Shown here in pieces: positions 48,978 through 57,692 of a DNA stretch of 64,000 nt. A program made the position numbers and the translations under genes. This stretch comes from Celeribacter indicus (GTDB lineage Bacteria; Pseudomonadota; Alphaproteobacteria; Rhodobacterales; Rhodobacteraceae): the NCBI RefSeq assembly GCF_000819565.1, contig NZ_CP004393.1, positions 3,968,001 to 4,032,000 on the forward strand, given 5' to 3'. How positions within the stretch are numbered: the stretch's first letter is position 1; each line of letters starts with the position of its first letter. Under the pieces are notes generated by a model, which searched no databases, had not been told where the DNA came from, and saw only the letters and a list, made by a program, of their open reading frames with translations.

Positions 48978-49390
48978 GCGCCCTCCGCTTCCAGCCCCTC
49001 GCACTCGGGCTTGCCAATGATATCCCGCCGCGGGAGTCCGGCGCCACTGGGGCGGCGTCCTGTTATGTTCAATAACATATTGCGGAGGCCGGGCGGTTGA
49101 CAAGATGAAACAACGACCGAGGAGACAGAATTTTCCACAGGGAAATCCATGACAAAGCAAGACTCGCATGAGAATTTACCTGTCATCCGACGCGATGAAT
49201 TTGGAAAATTTATATCGGCCCCAAAGACAAAACCGAAGAGGCTATGCGTTTTGCATCTTGCGAGGGCAGTATGTTCATATTTGGTTTGTGAACAAAAGGT
49301 GCCGCCGCTAGATTTCGACCCCACGGACCCGGCGCATGTGCATCCCGCGCCAGTCTCCCCGTCCCTGAAACCAGCCCGAGCCCCGACGTT
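48978..49390 (+). other. Intergenic region with an AT-rich core
   Basis: Between the MocR gene and the permease. The stretch 49130-49310 is AT-rich against a GC-rich background and contains TTGACA-like and TATA-like pieces; a 107-codon frame starting at 49149 runs into the permease coding region in a different phase and is not supported. In the permease's own frame the sequence is open from 49292 but has no ATG or GTG before TTG 49391. It likely holds the divergent promoters. Confidence 0.4.
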
Positions 49391-51106
49391 TTGCCCCTCT
49401 CACAAACCGCAGGCCGCATTGGTCTTTACCCTCGACTTTACTGGATCGGCGTCGGCCTTCTGGCCGTGGTGACGCTGGCACCGATTGCGGCGATCCTCGC
49501 CGGCAGCCTGCTCGTACCCGACCCGGTCACGGGCCGCGAAAGCGTCAGCCTGGCGGCCTGGGCCGGTGCCGCGGAGCATCCCGGCCTGCTGCGCGCCATC
49601 GGCAACACCGTGCTTCTGGCGCTGACCGGACAGGTGATCGCCCTGCCGCTCAGCGTCCTGCTCGCCTGGCTTCTCGGGCGCACGGACATACCGGGCGCTC
49701 GCTGGCTCGAACTCGGCTTCTGGATCTCCTTCTTCCTGCCCGTCCTTGCCGTGCTTCAGGGCTGGCTGCTGCTGATTGACCCCCATTACGGCCTGATCAA
49801 CCAGATCCTCGCCATGCTGTTCGGCCAATCGGCGCCGCAGCTCAATGCCTACAGCTGGTGGGGCATCGTCTTTGCCCATCTCGTCACCAACACGATTTCC
49901 GCCAAGGTCATGCTGCTCACCCCGGTCTATCAGGGTCTCGATTCCCGGCTCGAGGAGGCGGCGCAGCTTGCCGGAGACAGTCCGCTCAGGACCCTCTGGC
50001 GCATCACCCTGCCGCTGACCCTGCCGATCGTGTTCGCCGCCGGGATGATCGGCCTGATCCGGACACTCGAATCCTTCGAGATCGAGCTGATCCTGGGCAT
50101 TCCGCAGGGGATCACCGTCTATTCCACGATGATCTACGACATCATCGGCAGGGATCCCCCCGATTTCGCGACGGCGAACGTGCTGGGCGTGGTGATCATC
50201 CTGTTCCTCACCCTGCTTGCCACGCTGCCCTCCGTCGTCTCCGGCGGGGACCGGGGCCTGTCGCAGGGTCATTTCGTCACCCTTTCCTCGGCCAGCCGTC
50301 AGGCGCCGGTGAAGCTCGGGGCATGGCGCTGGCCCGCCTTTGCGCTGGTCGCCGTGGTCGTGGCGATGCTGACGGTCGTGCCCGTCGGGCTGCTGATCAC
50401 GAGCAGTGTGATGAAGCTCTTCGGCTTCTTTTCTCTGCCCGACCCATGGACCTTTGCTCACTGGCACAAGGTGCTGGGCGACAATGTCTTCCTCTCCTCG
50501 CTGGGCAATACGCTGCAACTGGCTCTGATGGCCTCGGCCATGGGCGTGGCGCTGGGAACGGCGGTTGCCTACGGCATCGTCCGCGCGCCCGGCCCCGCAC
50601 GCAGGGTGCTGGCCTTCCTGTCGTGGCTGCCGTCCACCATGCCCGGCATCCTGTTCTCGCTGGCCGTACTGTGGATCATACTGTCCAGCGACGCGCTGAT
50701 CGCAATCTACGGATCGACCTTCAGCCTGGCCTGCGCGGTGGCGCTTGGCGGCCTGACCTTCAGCGTCCAGATCCTGAAGAGCAGCTTCGGGCAGATCGGG
50801 CTCGACATGGAGGAGGCGGCCTGGCTTTCGGGGGCATCCCGTCTGCGGGCCATTCTCACGGTGGTCGCACCGCTCGCGATGCGCTCCATCGCCGTCGTCG
50901 CGGTCGTCGCCTTCGTCGCCGCCACCCGCAGCATCAGCAACCTTGCGCTGCTGGTCACCTCCGACAACCGCCCCCTCGCGCTGTTGCAGCTCGAGTTCAT
51001 GAGCCAGGGGCTCTACGAGCTCTCGGCCGTCGTCGGGGTCATCGTCGTCGCCATGGCCGTCGTCGCGGCCCTGGCCATTCGCGCACTCAGCACCAAACGC
51101 CTATGA
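49391..51106 (+). CDS. Two-domain ABC permease (iron(III)/thiamine type)
   Basis: 571 aa with two fused permease halves, each about six helices and each with an EAA loop (SRLEEAAQLAGDSPLRTLWRITLPLTLP and MEEAAWLSGASRLRAILTVVAPLAM), as in FbpB/ThiP-like permeases. Start is TTG 49391, the only plausible initiator; the next GTG is at 49469, inside TM1. No binding protein or ATPase gene is near, unlike the normal order, so the system is incomplete here. The gene is followed after 8 nt by the acyl-CoA dehydrogenase-like gene. Confidence 0.83.
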   Translation: MPLSQTAGRIGLYPRLYWIGVGLLAVVTLAPIAAILAGSLLVPDPVTGRESVSLAAWAGAAEHPGLLRAIGNTVLLALTGQVIALPLSVLLAWLLGRTDIPGARWLELGFWISFFLPVLAVLQGWLLLIDPHYGLINQILAMLFGQSAPQLNAYSWWGIVFAHLVTNTISAKVMLLTPVYQGLDSRLEEAAQLAGDSPLRTLWRITLPLTLPIVFAAGMIGLIRTLESFEIELILGIPQGITVYSTMIYDIIGRDPPDFATANVLGVVIILFLTLLATLPSVVSGGDRGLSQGHFVTLSSASRQAPVKLGAWRWPAFALVAVVVAMLTVVPVGLLITSSVMKLFGFFSLPDPWTFAHWHKVLGDNVFLSSLGNTLQLALMASAMGVALGTAVAYGIVRAPGPARRVLAFLSWLPSTMPGILFSLAVLWIILSSDALIAIYGSTFSLACAVALGGLTFSVQILKSSFGQIGLDMEEAAWLSGASRLRAILTVVAPLAMRSIAVVAVVAFVAATRSISNLALLVTSDNRPLALLQLEFMSQGLYELSAVVGVIVVAMAVVAALAIRALSTKRL

Positions 51107-51114
51107 GGAAAACC

Positions 51115-52107
51115 ATGCTCGACACCAGACCCCCGACTGCGCAGGACCTGCTGGAACGGCTGGCGGAAAAGGCGCGCGCCGATTTCCTGCCCCGCGCCCT
51201 GCGCGACGAGAACAGCACGCATATCCAGCTCGACACACTTCAGGACCTCCACGAACTCGGCCTCCTGCACGTCTCTGCGTCGCCGGAGAACGGCGGTCTG
51301 GGCGGCAGCCTTCTGGGCAGGGAGAATCCGGGGCTGTTCGTGCAGGCGCTGCGGCGGCTGGCCCGTGGCGATGCCGCCGCGGCCCATTGCTACCAGCTCC
51401 ACAATCACGCGCTCTGGATGCTGGAGACGATGGGCACGCCGCGGCAGATCGAGACGATCCTGCGCCCGCTGACCTCGCGCTTCGGCCTCCTGGGCTTCGT
51501 CGGCAGCGAACCGGGACGCGCCTCGAACAAGGATCCGTTGCAGACCCGTGCGCGCAAGGTGGAGGGTGGCTGGCGCGTCAACGGGGTCAAGAGCTTCGTG
51601 ACCAACGGCACCGCCGCCGACCTCATCCTCACCAGCGTCGCGGTCGAGACCCCCGCGCCCGGCACCTCGCCGGCCGATCAGCACCTCTCGCTGATGATCG
51701 ACCCCTCCTCGGAGGGCGTGAGCATCGACAACGGCTGGTATCGTCCGAACGGCATGAAGACGGCGCGCAGTCCGCTGATCACCCTGTCGGAGGTTTTCGT
51801 TCCCGACAGCCATCTGGTCGGCGAGCGGCCGGGGGTGATGCCGCGCGGGCGCTGGTTCGCCAAGTTCCATCTCGGTTTCGCCGCCAATTACATCGGCTCG
51901 GCCGAAGGCCTGTTCGCCTGGTATCTCGACTACACGCGCGCCCGTGGCCGGGCGGGGCAGCCGCTGGTTCAACTGCGCACCGGAGAGATGCGGCTCGCCC
52001 TCGACGCCGCCATCGCCCATTTCGAACACGCGGTCGCGCTGTGGCAACAGGGCGATACGGTCGAGGCCGAGCTGGCGTCGATGAGCGCGATGTCCGTCGT
52101 CAGATAA
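51115..52107 (+). pseudogene. C-terminally truncated acyl-CoA dehydrogenase-like gene
   Basis: 330 aa of an acyl-CoA dehydrogenase fold like SfnC/DszC-type flavin monooxygenases: LHELGLLHVSASPENGGLGGSLL, RLARGDAAAAHCYQLHNHALW, VNGVKSFVTNGTAADLILTSV, LGFAANYIGSAEGLFAWYLDYTR. Relatives are about 390-400 aa and continue through two more C-terminal helices; this one ends at TAA 52105-52107, two bases before the IS. ATG 51115 with AGGAA upstream; ATG 51103 overlapping the permease stop is possible. Truncation is assumed to be linked to IS arrival. Confidence 0.75.
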
Positions 52108-52164
52108 TTTGGGGCAGTTAGTTGGCTGAACTAAGAGAGGGTCTGGCTCATCCGGTTGATTTAA

Positions 52165-53145
52165 TTATGCGGCGGAATTGCGGTGAAGCAAACGTCGCGT
52201 TTCGATGGTTTTTCGTTTGATCCTCTCTCGTTGTTTTAGAATGGCTTGTCCGCGACCGAAGTAGACATCGGCGGGCGTGAGGTTATGCAGGCTCTCATGA
52301 TAGCGCCGGTGGTTGTAATGCTCGACGAAGGCCTCAATTTGGCTGCTGAGTTCGCCGGGCAGGTAATAGTTCTCCAGCAGGATCCGGTTTTTCAGGGTCT
52401 GGTGCCACCGCTCGATCTTACCTTGGGTTTGCGGGTGATATGGGGCACCGCGAACATGCTCCATTTTTTGATCTTCCAGCCACTCAGCCAGTTCAACCGA
52501 GATGTAACTGGCTCCGTTGTCACTGAGGAGCCGCGGTTTGTGAACGACGGTTGCCTGATCGCAGCCGGAGGCCTGCAACGCCAGATCCAGCGTGTCGGTC
52601 ACATCCCCCGCCTTCATCGTGGTGCAGAGTTTCCAGGCGATGATATAGCGACTGTAATCATCCAGGATGGTCGACAGGTAGAACCAGCCCCAACCGATGA
52701 CCTTCAGATAGGTGAAGTCGGTCTGCCAAAGCTGGTTGGGTCTCGTCGTCTTGTCCTTGAACTCATCGGCGGCGGATAAAACCACGTAAGCCGGGCTTGT
52801 GATCAGGTCGTGCTCCTTGAGGACGCGATACACGGAAGACTCTGATACAAAATATTTTTCCGTGTCCGTGAAGCGCACGGCCAGTTCCCGCGGCGACAGT
52901 TCGCTTTCCTCCAGCGCCAAGCTAACGACCTTCTTGCGAACAGGCTCGGGAATACGGTTCCAGACCCGTGACGGTCTCGAACTGCGATCTTCCAGCGCTT
53001 CGGGGCCGCCCGATAGATACCGATCATACCAGCGGTAGAAGGTAGCCCTGGGGATGCCCAGCTTGTCCAAGGTTCGCTTCGTCGGCAAGTGCGACTGCTC
53101 GACCAAACGAATGATCTCCAGCTTCTCGGATGCAGGGTATCTCAT
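52165..53145 (-). CDS. IS3-family transposase OrfB
   Basis: 326 aa integrase-like transposase. An HTH-21-like N-terminal part (RRLEE-type helices: TKRTLDKLGIPRATFYRWYDRYLSG) precedes the rve core with the DDE triad: D in QLWQTDFTYLK, D in LLSDNGASYIS, E in TQGKIERWHQTLK. ATG overlaps the orfA stop by 4 nt, so it is expressed by coupling and, through -1 frameshifting, as an OrfAB fusion. Confidence 0.93.
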   Translation of the reverse strand: MRYPASEKLEIIRLVEQSHLPTKRTLDKLGIPRATFYRWYDRYLSGGPEALEDRSSRPSRVWNRIPEPVRKKVVSLALEESELSPRELAVRFTDTEKYFVSESSVYRVLKEHDLITSPAYVVLSAADEFKDKTTRPNQLWQTDFTYLKVIGWGWFYLSTILDDYSRYIIAWKLCTTMKAGDVTDTLDLALQASGCDQATVVHKPRLLSDNGASYISVELAEWLEDQKMEHVRGAPYHPQTQGKIERWHQTLKNRILLENYYLPGELSSQIEAFVEHYNHRRYHESLHNLTPADVYFGRGQAILKQRERIKRKTIETRRLLHRNSAA

Positions 53146-53516
53146 GAGTCGTCGCCCCCATCCCCGAGAATGCTTTTTTTGAGCAGGCGAAGCTCGAGCG
53201 CCTGCTCGGCAACAACTTCTTTGAGTTCGCGGGATTCACGACGCAGGGTTTTGACTTCGGTCGAGTTTGCCTCTCGCGCCGTGTCGCCGGCGAGACGCTT
53301 CTTGCCGGCCTCGAGGAATTCCTTCGACCAGCTGTAATACAGGCTCTGAGCGATACCTTCCCGGCGACACAGCTCAGCAATGCTGTCCTCACCTTTCAGG
53401 CCATCCAACACGATCCTGATCTTCTCTTCCGCTGAATACTGTTTGCGGGTTGCGCGCCGGATGTCTTTGACAACCTTCTCGCCATGGCTCTGTTTGGGTA
53501 CGGATTTCTGTCTCAT
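53142..53516 (-). CDS. IS3-family OrfA (transposase helix-turn-helix subunit)
   Basis: 124 aa from ATG 53516, chosen because AAGGAG lies at a good distance. HTH_Tnp_1-like module: RKQYSAEEKIRIVLDGLKGEDSIAELCRREGIAQSLYYSWSKEFLEAGKK, then a leucine-rich coiled coil (TLRRESRELKEVVAEQALELRLLKK) for multimerisation. It ends in the A7G slippery site region. Confidence 0.92.
   Translation of the reverse strand: MRQKSVPKQSHGEKVVKDIRRATRKQYSAEEKIRIVLDGLKGEDSIAELCRREGIAQSLYYSWSKEFLEAGKKRLAGDTAREANSTEVKTLRRESRELKEVVAEQALELRLLKKSILGDGGDDS
53173..53180 (-). promoter_or_regulatory. Probable -1 ribosomal frameshift site (A7G)
   Basis: On the minus strand AAAAAAAG occurs in codons AAA AAA AGC of orfA, about 30 nt before its stop. 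Shifting to the -1 phase gives AAA AAA AAG CAT TCT and continues without a stop into orfB. IS3 elements commonly make the OrfAB transposase this way. Confidence 0.75.
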
Positions 53517-53559
53517 CTTCACTCCTTGGTGGTTACGATGAGCCAGAAATCCTCTCTTA

Positions 53560-54966
53560 TCAAATCGCCCTAAGCTGTCCCATTGGCGCTGACGTCACAC
53601 AGTCCGCCGAGAATTGGCGATCATCGCCCCACCAACGCCGAGGATTATAGGTGAGATTTCCCATGGAGTCGGGATAGTGATAGTAGGTAAGGAGATCGCC
53701 TTCCGACCATTTCCCCTGGCTTGTGAATTCCAACGTCCAGTCATTCGCGAACTCGTGTTCGAGGTCGAAATAGACCGTGGTGGCCTCCTTTCTCAGATAG
53801 TTCCAGTCCGCGCCGAGGAAGTCGGTCGGGTCAAGGTCGTAGAACGATCCGTCGGCCCGAACCGGAAACCCGCCACCGGCATAGCCGTCCTCGCGGTCTT
53901 TCTGGTAGCTCACACCAAGGTTGACCGTAGTGGCCTCCCCGATATCCGCTTCGACCGTCCCGTAGAATTGCAGCTTGCTCCGCTCATTGTGGTCCTGATA
54001 CCAGTCGCCGGCACCCGCGTTTGCGACAAATCGGCCACGAACGCTGCCGTCGTCGTTCAACTGCCCGCTGGTATCGAACAGGATGCTTCCATGGCCCCAG
54101 GATGATCCCGTTACGGTGACGGAAGACTGGTTTCCGGCGGTCGGGCGCTTGCGGACCAGATTGATGGTCGCCGAAGGATTGCCCGTCCCCTGACTGAGCC
54201 CCGTCGCGCCCCGCACCACCTCGACCCGATCGTAGACCGCCATATCGTCCGAGGCCGTCAGGTCCCTCGTGAAACTGCCTGATGAATATTTCAGCCCATC
54301 ATAGAGAATGCCGCTGATCTGCTGCCCACGGGCATAATAATTCCACCTGTCTCCCGTATTGCCCTGAAACGCTGTAATGCCGGGGGTGTCCAGAAGGGCT
54401 TCCTCCAACGTCTGATAGTTCTTGTCCTCGATCTTCTGCTGCGTGACGACGCTGACCGATTGTGGCGTCTCCCGAATGGAAAGCCCCAGGGGCGTCGCCG
54501 TGTTCATTTGCGTCGTGGTATAGGACCCGGTCCCTTCCGTCGTGGCGCCTTGGGTCCGAACGATGATGCTGTCCAACAGCACCGACCCGTCGTCCACCGC
54601 CCCGAGGCGCTCCCCCGTGGCGGAAATCGTCACGGTATTGCTGTCCGTGAACCCGTAGGTCACACCGGTCCCGGACAGGAGCGTCGCCACCGCCTGCGAC
54701 GGCGTCAGCGATCCGCGGACCGGGTTGCCCATGGCCGAGGCCGCCGGCGTTTCGGCAAAGACCACGTCGATCCCGCTCACCCGGACGATGTCGTTCATCG
54801 CCGCCCGGATCGGCTTGGCGGGAATGTTGAAGTCGTAGACGCGCGCGGCCTCCTGTGCGACCGCCGGCCGCAGCGGAAGGCCCGCCCCTGCCACCGACAC
54901 CATGACCGTGCTGGCCAGGAGGGCGATCATCCGCCCGCGCTTCGTTCCCTTGTTCGTCCTGTTCAT
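53560..54966 (-). pseudogene. TonB-dependent siderophore receptor, 3' end lost at the IS
   Basis: Signal peptide (about 1-37), an STN/secretin-like signalling domain (about 42-110), TonB box/plug (LSIRETPQSVSVVTQQKIEDKN...YDRVEVVRGATGLSQGTGNPSATINLVRKRP) and only the first strands of the barrel. The own sequence ends after about 460 residues; the remaining MGQLRAI is read from the IS end. Full receptors of this type are about 800 aa, so the barrel is incomplete. The STN domain pairs with the FecR and FecI genes upstream. Confidence 0.9.
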
Positions 54967-55125
54967 CCGTTCGCACCCTTTTTCCCGGATTTCTCACGAG
55001 AGGCGATTGGCGGAACGATGAAGCTACTACCCTCTCACCCTATCCATCGCCGCAGGGCGGCTCCCACCCCCACGAAAGGGCGAAAAAAATCGCGCCGCGG
55101 GGAAAAATATGCCGAACGGGGCGCG

Positions 55126-56124
55126 TCACGGTCCGATCAGGGTGATCCTGCGCCCGAGGCGGGTCATGTGGAAGCCGACCGTCGCCTGCATTGCCGTCAG
55201 CGCCGCCTCGCTGTTCTCGAGCGAGATGTTGCCGGACACCCGCCGCTCGCCCACCTCCGACCCTAGGAGCACGATCCGCCCTTCCCGGTAGCGGCCGATC
55301 TGCGCCAGCACATCGGCAAGGCGGGCATCGTCGAAAATCAGCCTGCCCTCATGCCAGGCAGTGCTCTCTTCCAGATCCACGGCCTGCACGGCGCCGAGCC
55401 CGGCCCTGCCGTATTCCACCCGTTCGCCGGGGGAAAGGCGCACCTGCCGCGCCGCGCCCTCGAGCCCGACCTCGAGGCTGCCGCGCGCCAGGGTCACGGT
55501 GACGTCCCGCCCGCCGGTCAGCGTCACGTCGAATTCCGTCCCGAGGACGCGGGCTTCGCCGCCGGCGGCCTCGACGACAAAGGGGACCGGCGACGGATTG
55601 ACGTCGAAGAAGGCGCTCCCGCGCAACAGGCGGATCCGCCGCTCCCGGTCCGAGAATTCGGTTTCCAGTGCAGAATCCGCATCCATCAGCACCGTGGACC
55701 CGTCGGCAAGCGCCACCACCCGCCGTTCCGCCCGGTCCGTGACGTGATCGGCGCCGAGGTTCTGGAGGAGGTTCGGGGAGTCGATCCAGAGCCAGCCGCT
55801 GACGGCGAGCACCGCAAGGCAGCCCGCGACGATCCCGGAAGCCTTCGCCCGCCGCCGCGCGCGCCGGTAGTCCGCGATCTTCCGCAAGGGTCCCGCCAGT
55901 TCCTCGCCATCCTCGCCCAGGCTATGGGCCGTGGCATCGAGATCCGCCCAGAGCGCGCTGACGTCCTCATAGGCGCGGGCATGCTCCGGCGACATCTCGA
56001 GCCAGGCCGCGAAGTCGCGCCGCTCGACCCTTGTCGGCCGGCCGCCGGTTCGGGTGAACCATGCCACCGCCTCCTTCTCGATCAGGGCCCTGTCTCTCTC
56101 GCGGTCGGTCTCGTCGTCGCTCAT
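55126..56124 (-). CDS. FecR-family anti-sigma factor/signal transducer
   Basis: 332 aa. N-terminal cytosolic part with DUF4880-like VAWFTRTGGRPTRVERRDFAAWLEMSPEHARAYEDVSALWADL, one membrane helix (ASGIVAGCLAVLAVSGWLWI, about 97-116), then the FecR periplasmic domain (VVALADGSTVLMDADSALETEFSDRERRIRLLRGSAFFDV) and an STN-like C-terminus. ATG 56124 was chosen by spacing. It would relay binding at the receptor to the sigma factor; the receptor is cut. Confidence 0.92.
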   Translation of the reverse strand: MSDDETDRERDRALIEKEAVAWFTRTGGRPTRVERRDFAAWLEMSPEHARAYEDVSALWADLDATAHSLGEDGEELAGPLRKIADYRRARRRAKASGIVAGCLAVLAVSGWLWIDSPNLLQNLGADHVTDRAERRVVALADGSTVLMDADSALETEFSDRERRIRLLRGSAFFDVNPSPVPFVVEAAGGEARVLGTEFDVTLTGGRDVTVTLARGSLEVGLEGAARQVRLSPGERVEYGRAGLGAVQAVDLEESTAWHEGRLIFDDARLADVLAQIGRYREGRIVLLGSEVGERRVSGNISLENSEAALTAMQATVGFHMTRLGRRITLIGP

Positions 56125-56175
56125 GTCTCGCCTTCTCTTCCGCACAGGGTCAGGGGGCCCCGAGATGATGCCCGC

Positions 56176-56685
56176 TCACGCATCCGGCCCGCCTTCCGCC
56201 CCGGTCCTGCATGCCATGATCGCGCGGGCCATTTCCCGTTCGACGGTGCTGGTGGAGATGCCGAGGCCGATGCCGATCTCCCGGTAGGTGCAGCCATGCA
56301 GCCGGTTGAGCAGGAAGACCTGCCGCGTGCGCAGGGGCAAGGCCCGGATCGCCTCCTCCAGCCTGCGCAACTCCTGCCGGTCCGAGGCGATCTGCTCCGG
56401 CAGGATCGGGGTCGGTGCATACTGCTCCTCGGTGATCCCGCGAAAGAAGGCGTCCCGCCGGGTTCTCGACCGGAAATGGCTTATCGCGGTGTATTTCGTC
56501 GCCTGCGCGAGATAGGCGGGGGTGAGCTTCACCTGGTCATGGGTCTTCGACCAGATCGCGGCGAAGACATCCTGCACGACATCGGCGGCCCCCGCGGGCC
56601 CGACCCTGCGCATGGCGATACGCTCCAGGCGGCCATGCTCCGCCCGGTACAGGTCCTCCAGTTTCTGTGCCTTCAGTCGCTTCAT
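56176..56685 (-). CDS. FecI-like ECF sigma factor
   Basis: 169 aa. Sigma-2 region LYRAEHGRLERIAMRRVGPAGAADVVQDVFAAIWSK, sigma-4 region ALPLRTRQVFLLNRLHGCTYREIGIGLGISTSTVEREMARAI. Starts at ATG 56685; ATG 56766 would add 27 residues without match. Would transcribe the receptor gene in iron limitation. It leads the minus-strand set fecI-fecR-receptor. Confidence 0.93.
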   Translation of the reverse strand: MKRLKAQKLEDLYRAEHGRLERIAMRRVGPAGAADVVQDVFAAIWSKTHDQVKLTPAYLAQATKYTAISHFRSRTRRDAFFRGITEEQYAPTPILPEQIASDRQELRRLEEAIRALPLRTRQVFLLNRLHGCTYREIGIGLGISTSTVEREMARAIMACRTGAEGGPDA

Positions 56686-57067
56686 CAGGATCGCCCACCA
56701 CCGGCGCCGCCGGCCGGGGATCGGCGGGCTCTGTCCCGGCAGTCGGGTCACTCCTGATATTTCCATGTAATTTTGTCAAGTTTAGGAAAAGGCCGCCCGC
56801 AAGCCCGCCGCGCCTGATCCCTTCTCCGGCATTCGCGTCCCCCCAGGCCGGATGCCCGGAACGCAGATCGCATCAAACATGCAAGATATCGCCCGTGGCA
56901 ATGATTTCGGAGAGCGGCCCTGTCATCGCTCCGGTTCATCCGTGGAGGTCCGAGAGCCGTCGCCGCCGGCTGTCCCTCGCGAAAACGACGGGGCGTGCAA
57001 AATGGATTGCATTCCTGTGCCTGTTCCTGCCAACTTCGGTAAAAGACAAACCCACAGATGTTGTCCC
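56686..57067 (+). other. Intergenic stretch between fecI-like gene and response regulator
   Basis: 382 nt without a supported gene. The divergent promoters of the sigma-factor gene and the response regulator must lie here; the AT-rich part around 56760-56785 upstream of the sigma-factor start is the best candidate. No dyad, repeat or RNA element was recognised. Confidence 0.4.
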
Positions 57068-57689
57068 ATGCACGTCCTCATCGCCGATGACCACGACCTT
57101 GTCCGTGAAGCGCTCGCCAGTTTCCTGGAGCGCGTCGCCGGAATGTCCGTGACCCAGTCTTCGACGCTGACCGAGGCTCTTTCGGCCCTTCCGGAGGCGT
57201 GCCCCGACATCGTCCTTCTCGAACTACGACATGCCTGGGATGGACGGTCTGAGCGGCCTCGGGAAGGCGCGCGAGGCCGCTGGCGACATTCCGGTCGTCC
57301 TCATGTCCGGTGTCGCCTCCGTCGAGATCGCCGAACAGGCGCTCGAAAGCGGGGCGGCGGGCTTCGTCCCGAAGACGCTGGGGGTTCGGGCAATCGTGAG
57401 CGCCATCAATCTCATGGTCTCCGGAGAACAGTTTGCGCCCGTGCGCTGGCTGCGCGAAGCGCAGGCGGAGGCGATGGCGGCGCCTTCCGACCCGGAGGTC
57501 GTCCTGACCAGCCGGGAGATGCAAGTGCTTGTCGGGCTGGGCGAGGGAAAGTCCAACAAGGAGATCGCCCGCGACCTCGACCTACAGGAAGTCACGATCA
57601 AGCTTCATGTGAAGTCCCTGTTTCGAAAACTCGATGCCAGGAACCGAACCCACGCGGCGCTGCTGGGAAAGGAACGCGGACTCGTCTGA
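57068..57689 (+). pseudogene. NarL/LuxR-type response regulator with a frameshift
   Basis: Receiver plus HTH. Frame 1 gives MHVLIADDHDLVREALASF... to IVLLEL (57068-57220); the rest, from DMPGMDGLSGLGKAREAAG through VPKTLG and the HTH TSREMQVLVGLGEGKSNKEIARDL, is in the +1 phase to 57689. Removing one A at 57222-57223 restores LLDYDMPGMDG, with the Asp that accepts phosphate. It converges with the hybrid kinase gene, 3 nt between the stops, and they are probably partners. A sequencing error, a recent mutation or slippage are all possible. Confidence 0.85.
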
Positions 57690-57692
57690 GCG

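Larger units (their letters stand above)
52110..53582 (-). mobile_element. IS3-family insertion sequence
   Basis: About 1473 bp. Ends: TGGGGCAG at 52110 and, in the complement from 53582, TGGGACAG; both ends also share TAAGAGAGG then TCTGGCTCAT further in. It contains orfA and orfB on the minus strand. Flanks do not form a target duplication in this reading (AATT on the left, TTGG on the right); taking the right end as 53581 would give a 3-bp ATT match. It lies between two different genes, both cut, which suggests deletion or recombination rather than a simple insertion. Confidence 0.85.

Noticed and set aside
49149..49472. A 107-codon plus-strand frame beginning MTKQDSHENLP
   Set aside because: No family match and it overlaps the permease coding region in another phase; composition is that of the AT-rich spacer.
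52101..53590. A target-site duplication for the IS
   Set aside because: Flanks read AATT and TTGG; a 3-bp ATT match appears only if the right end is moved by one base, which is too short and ambiguous.
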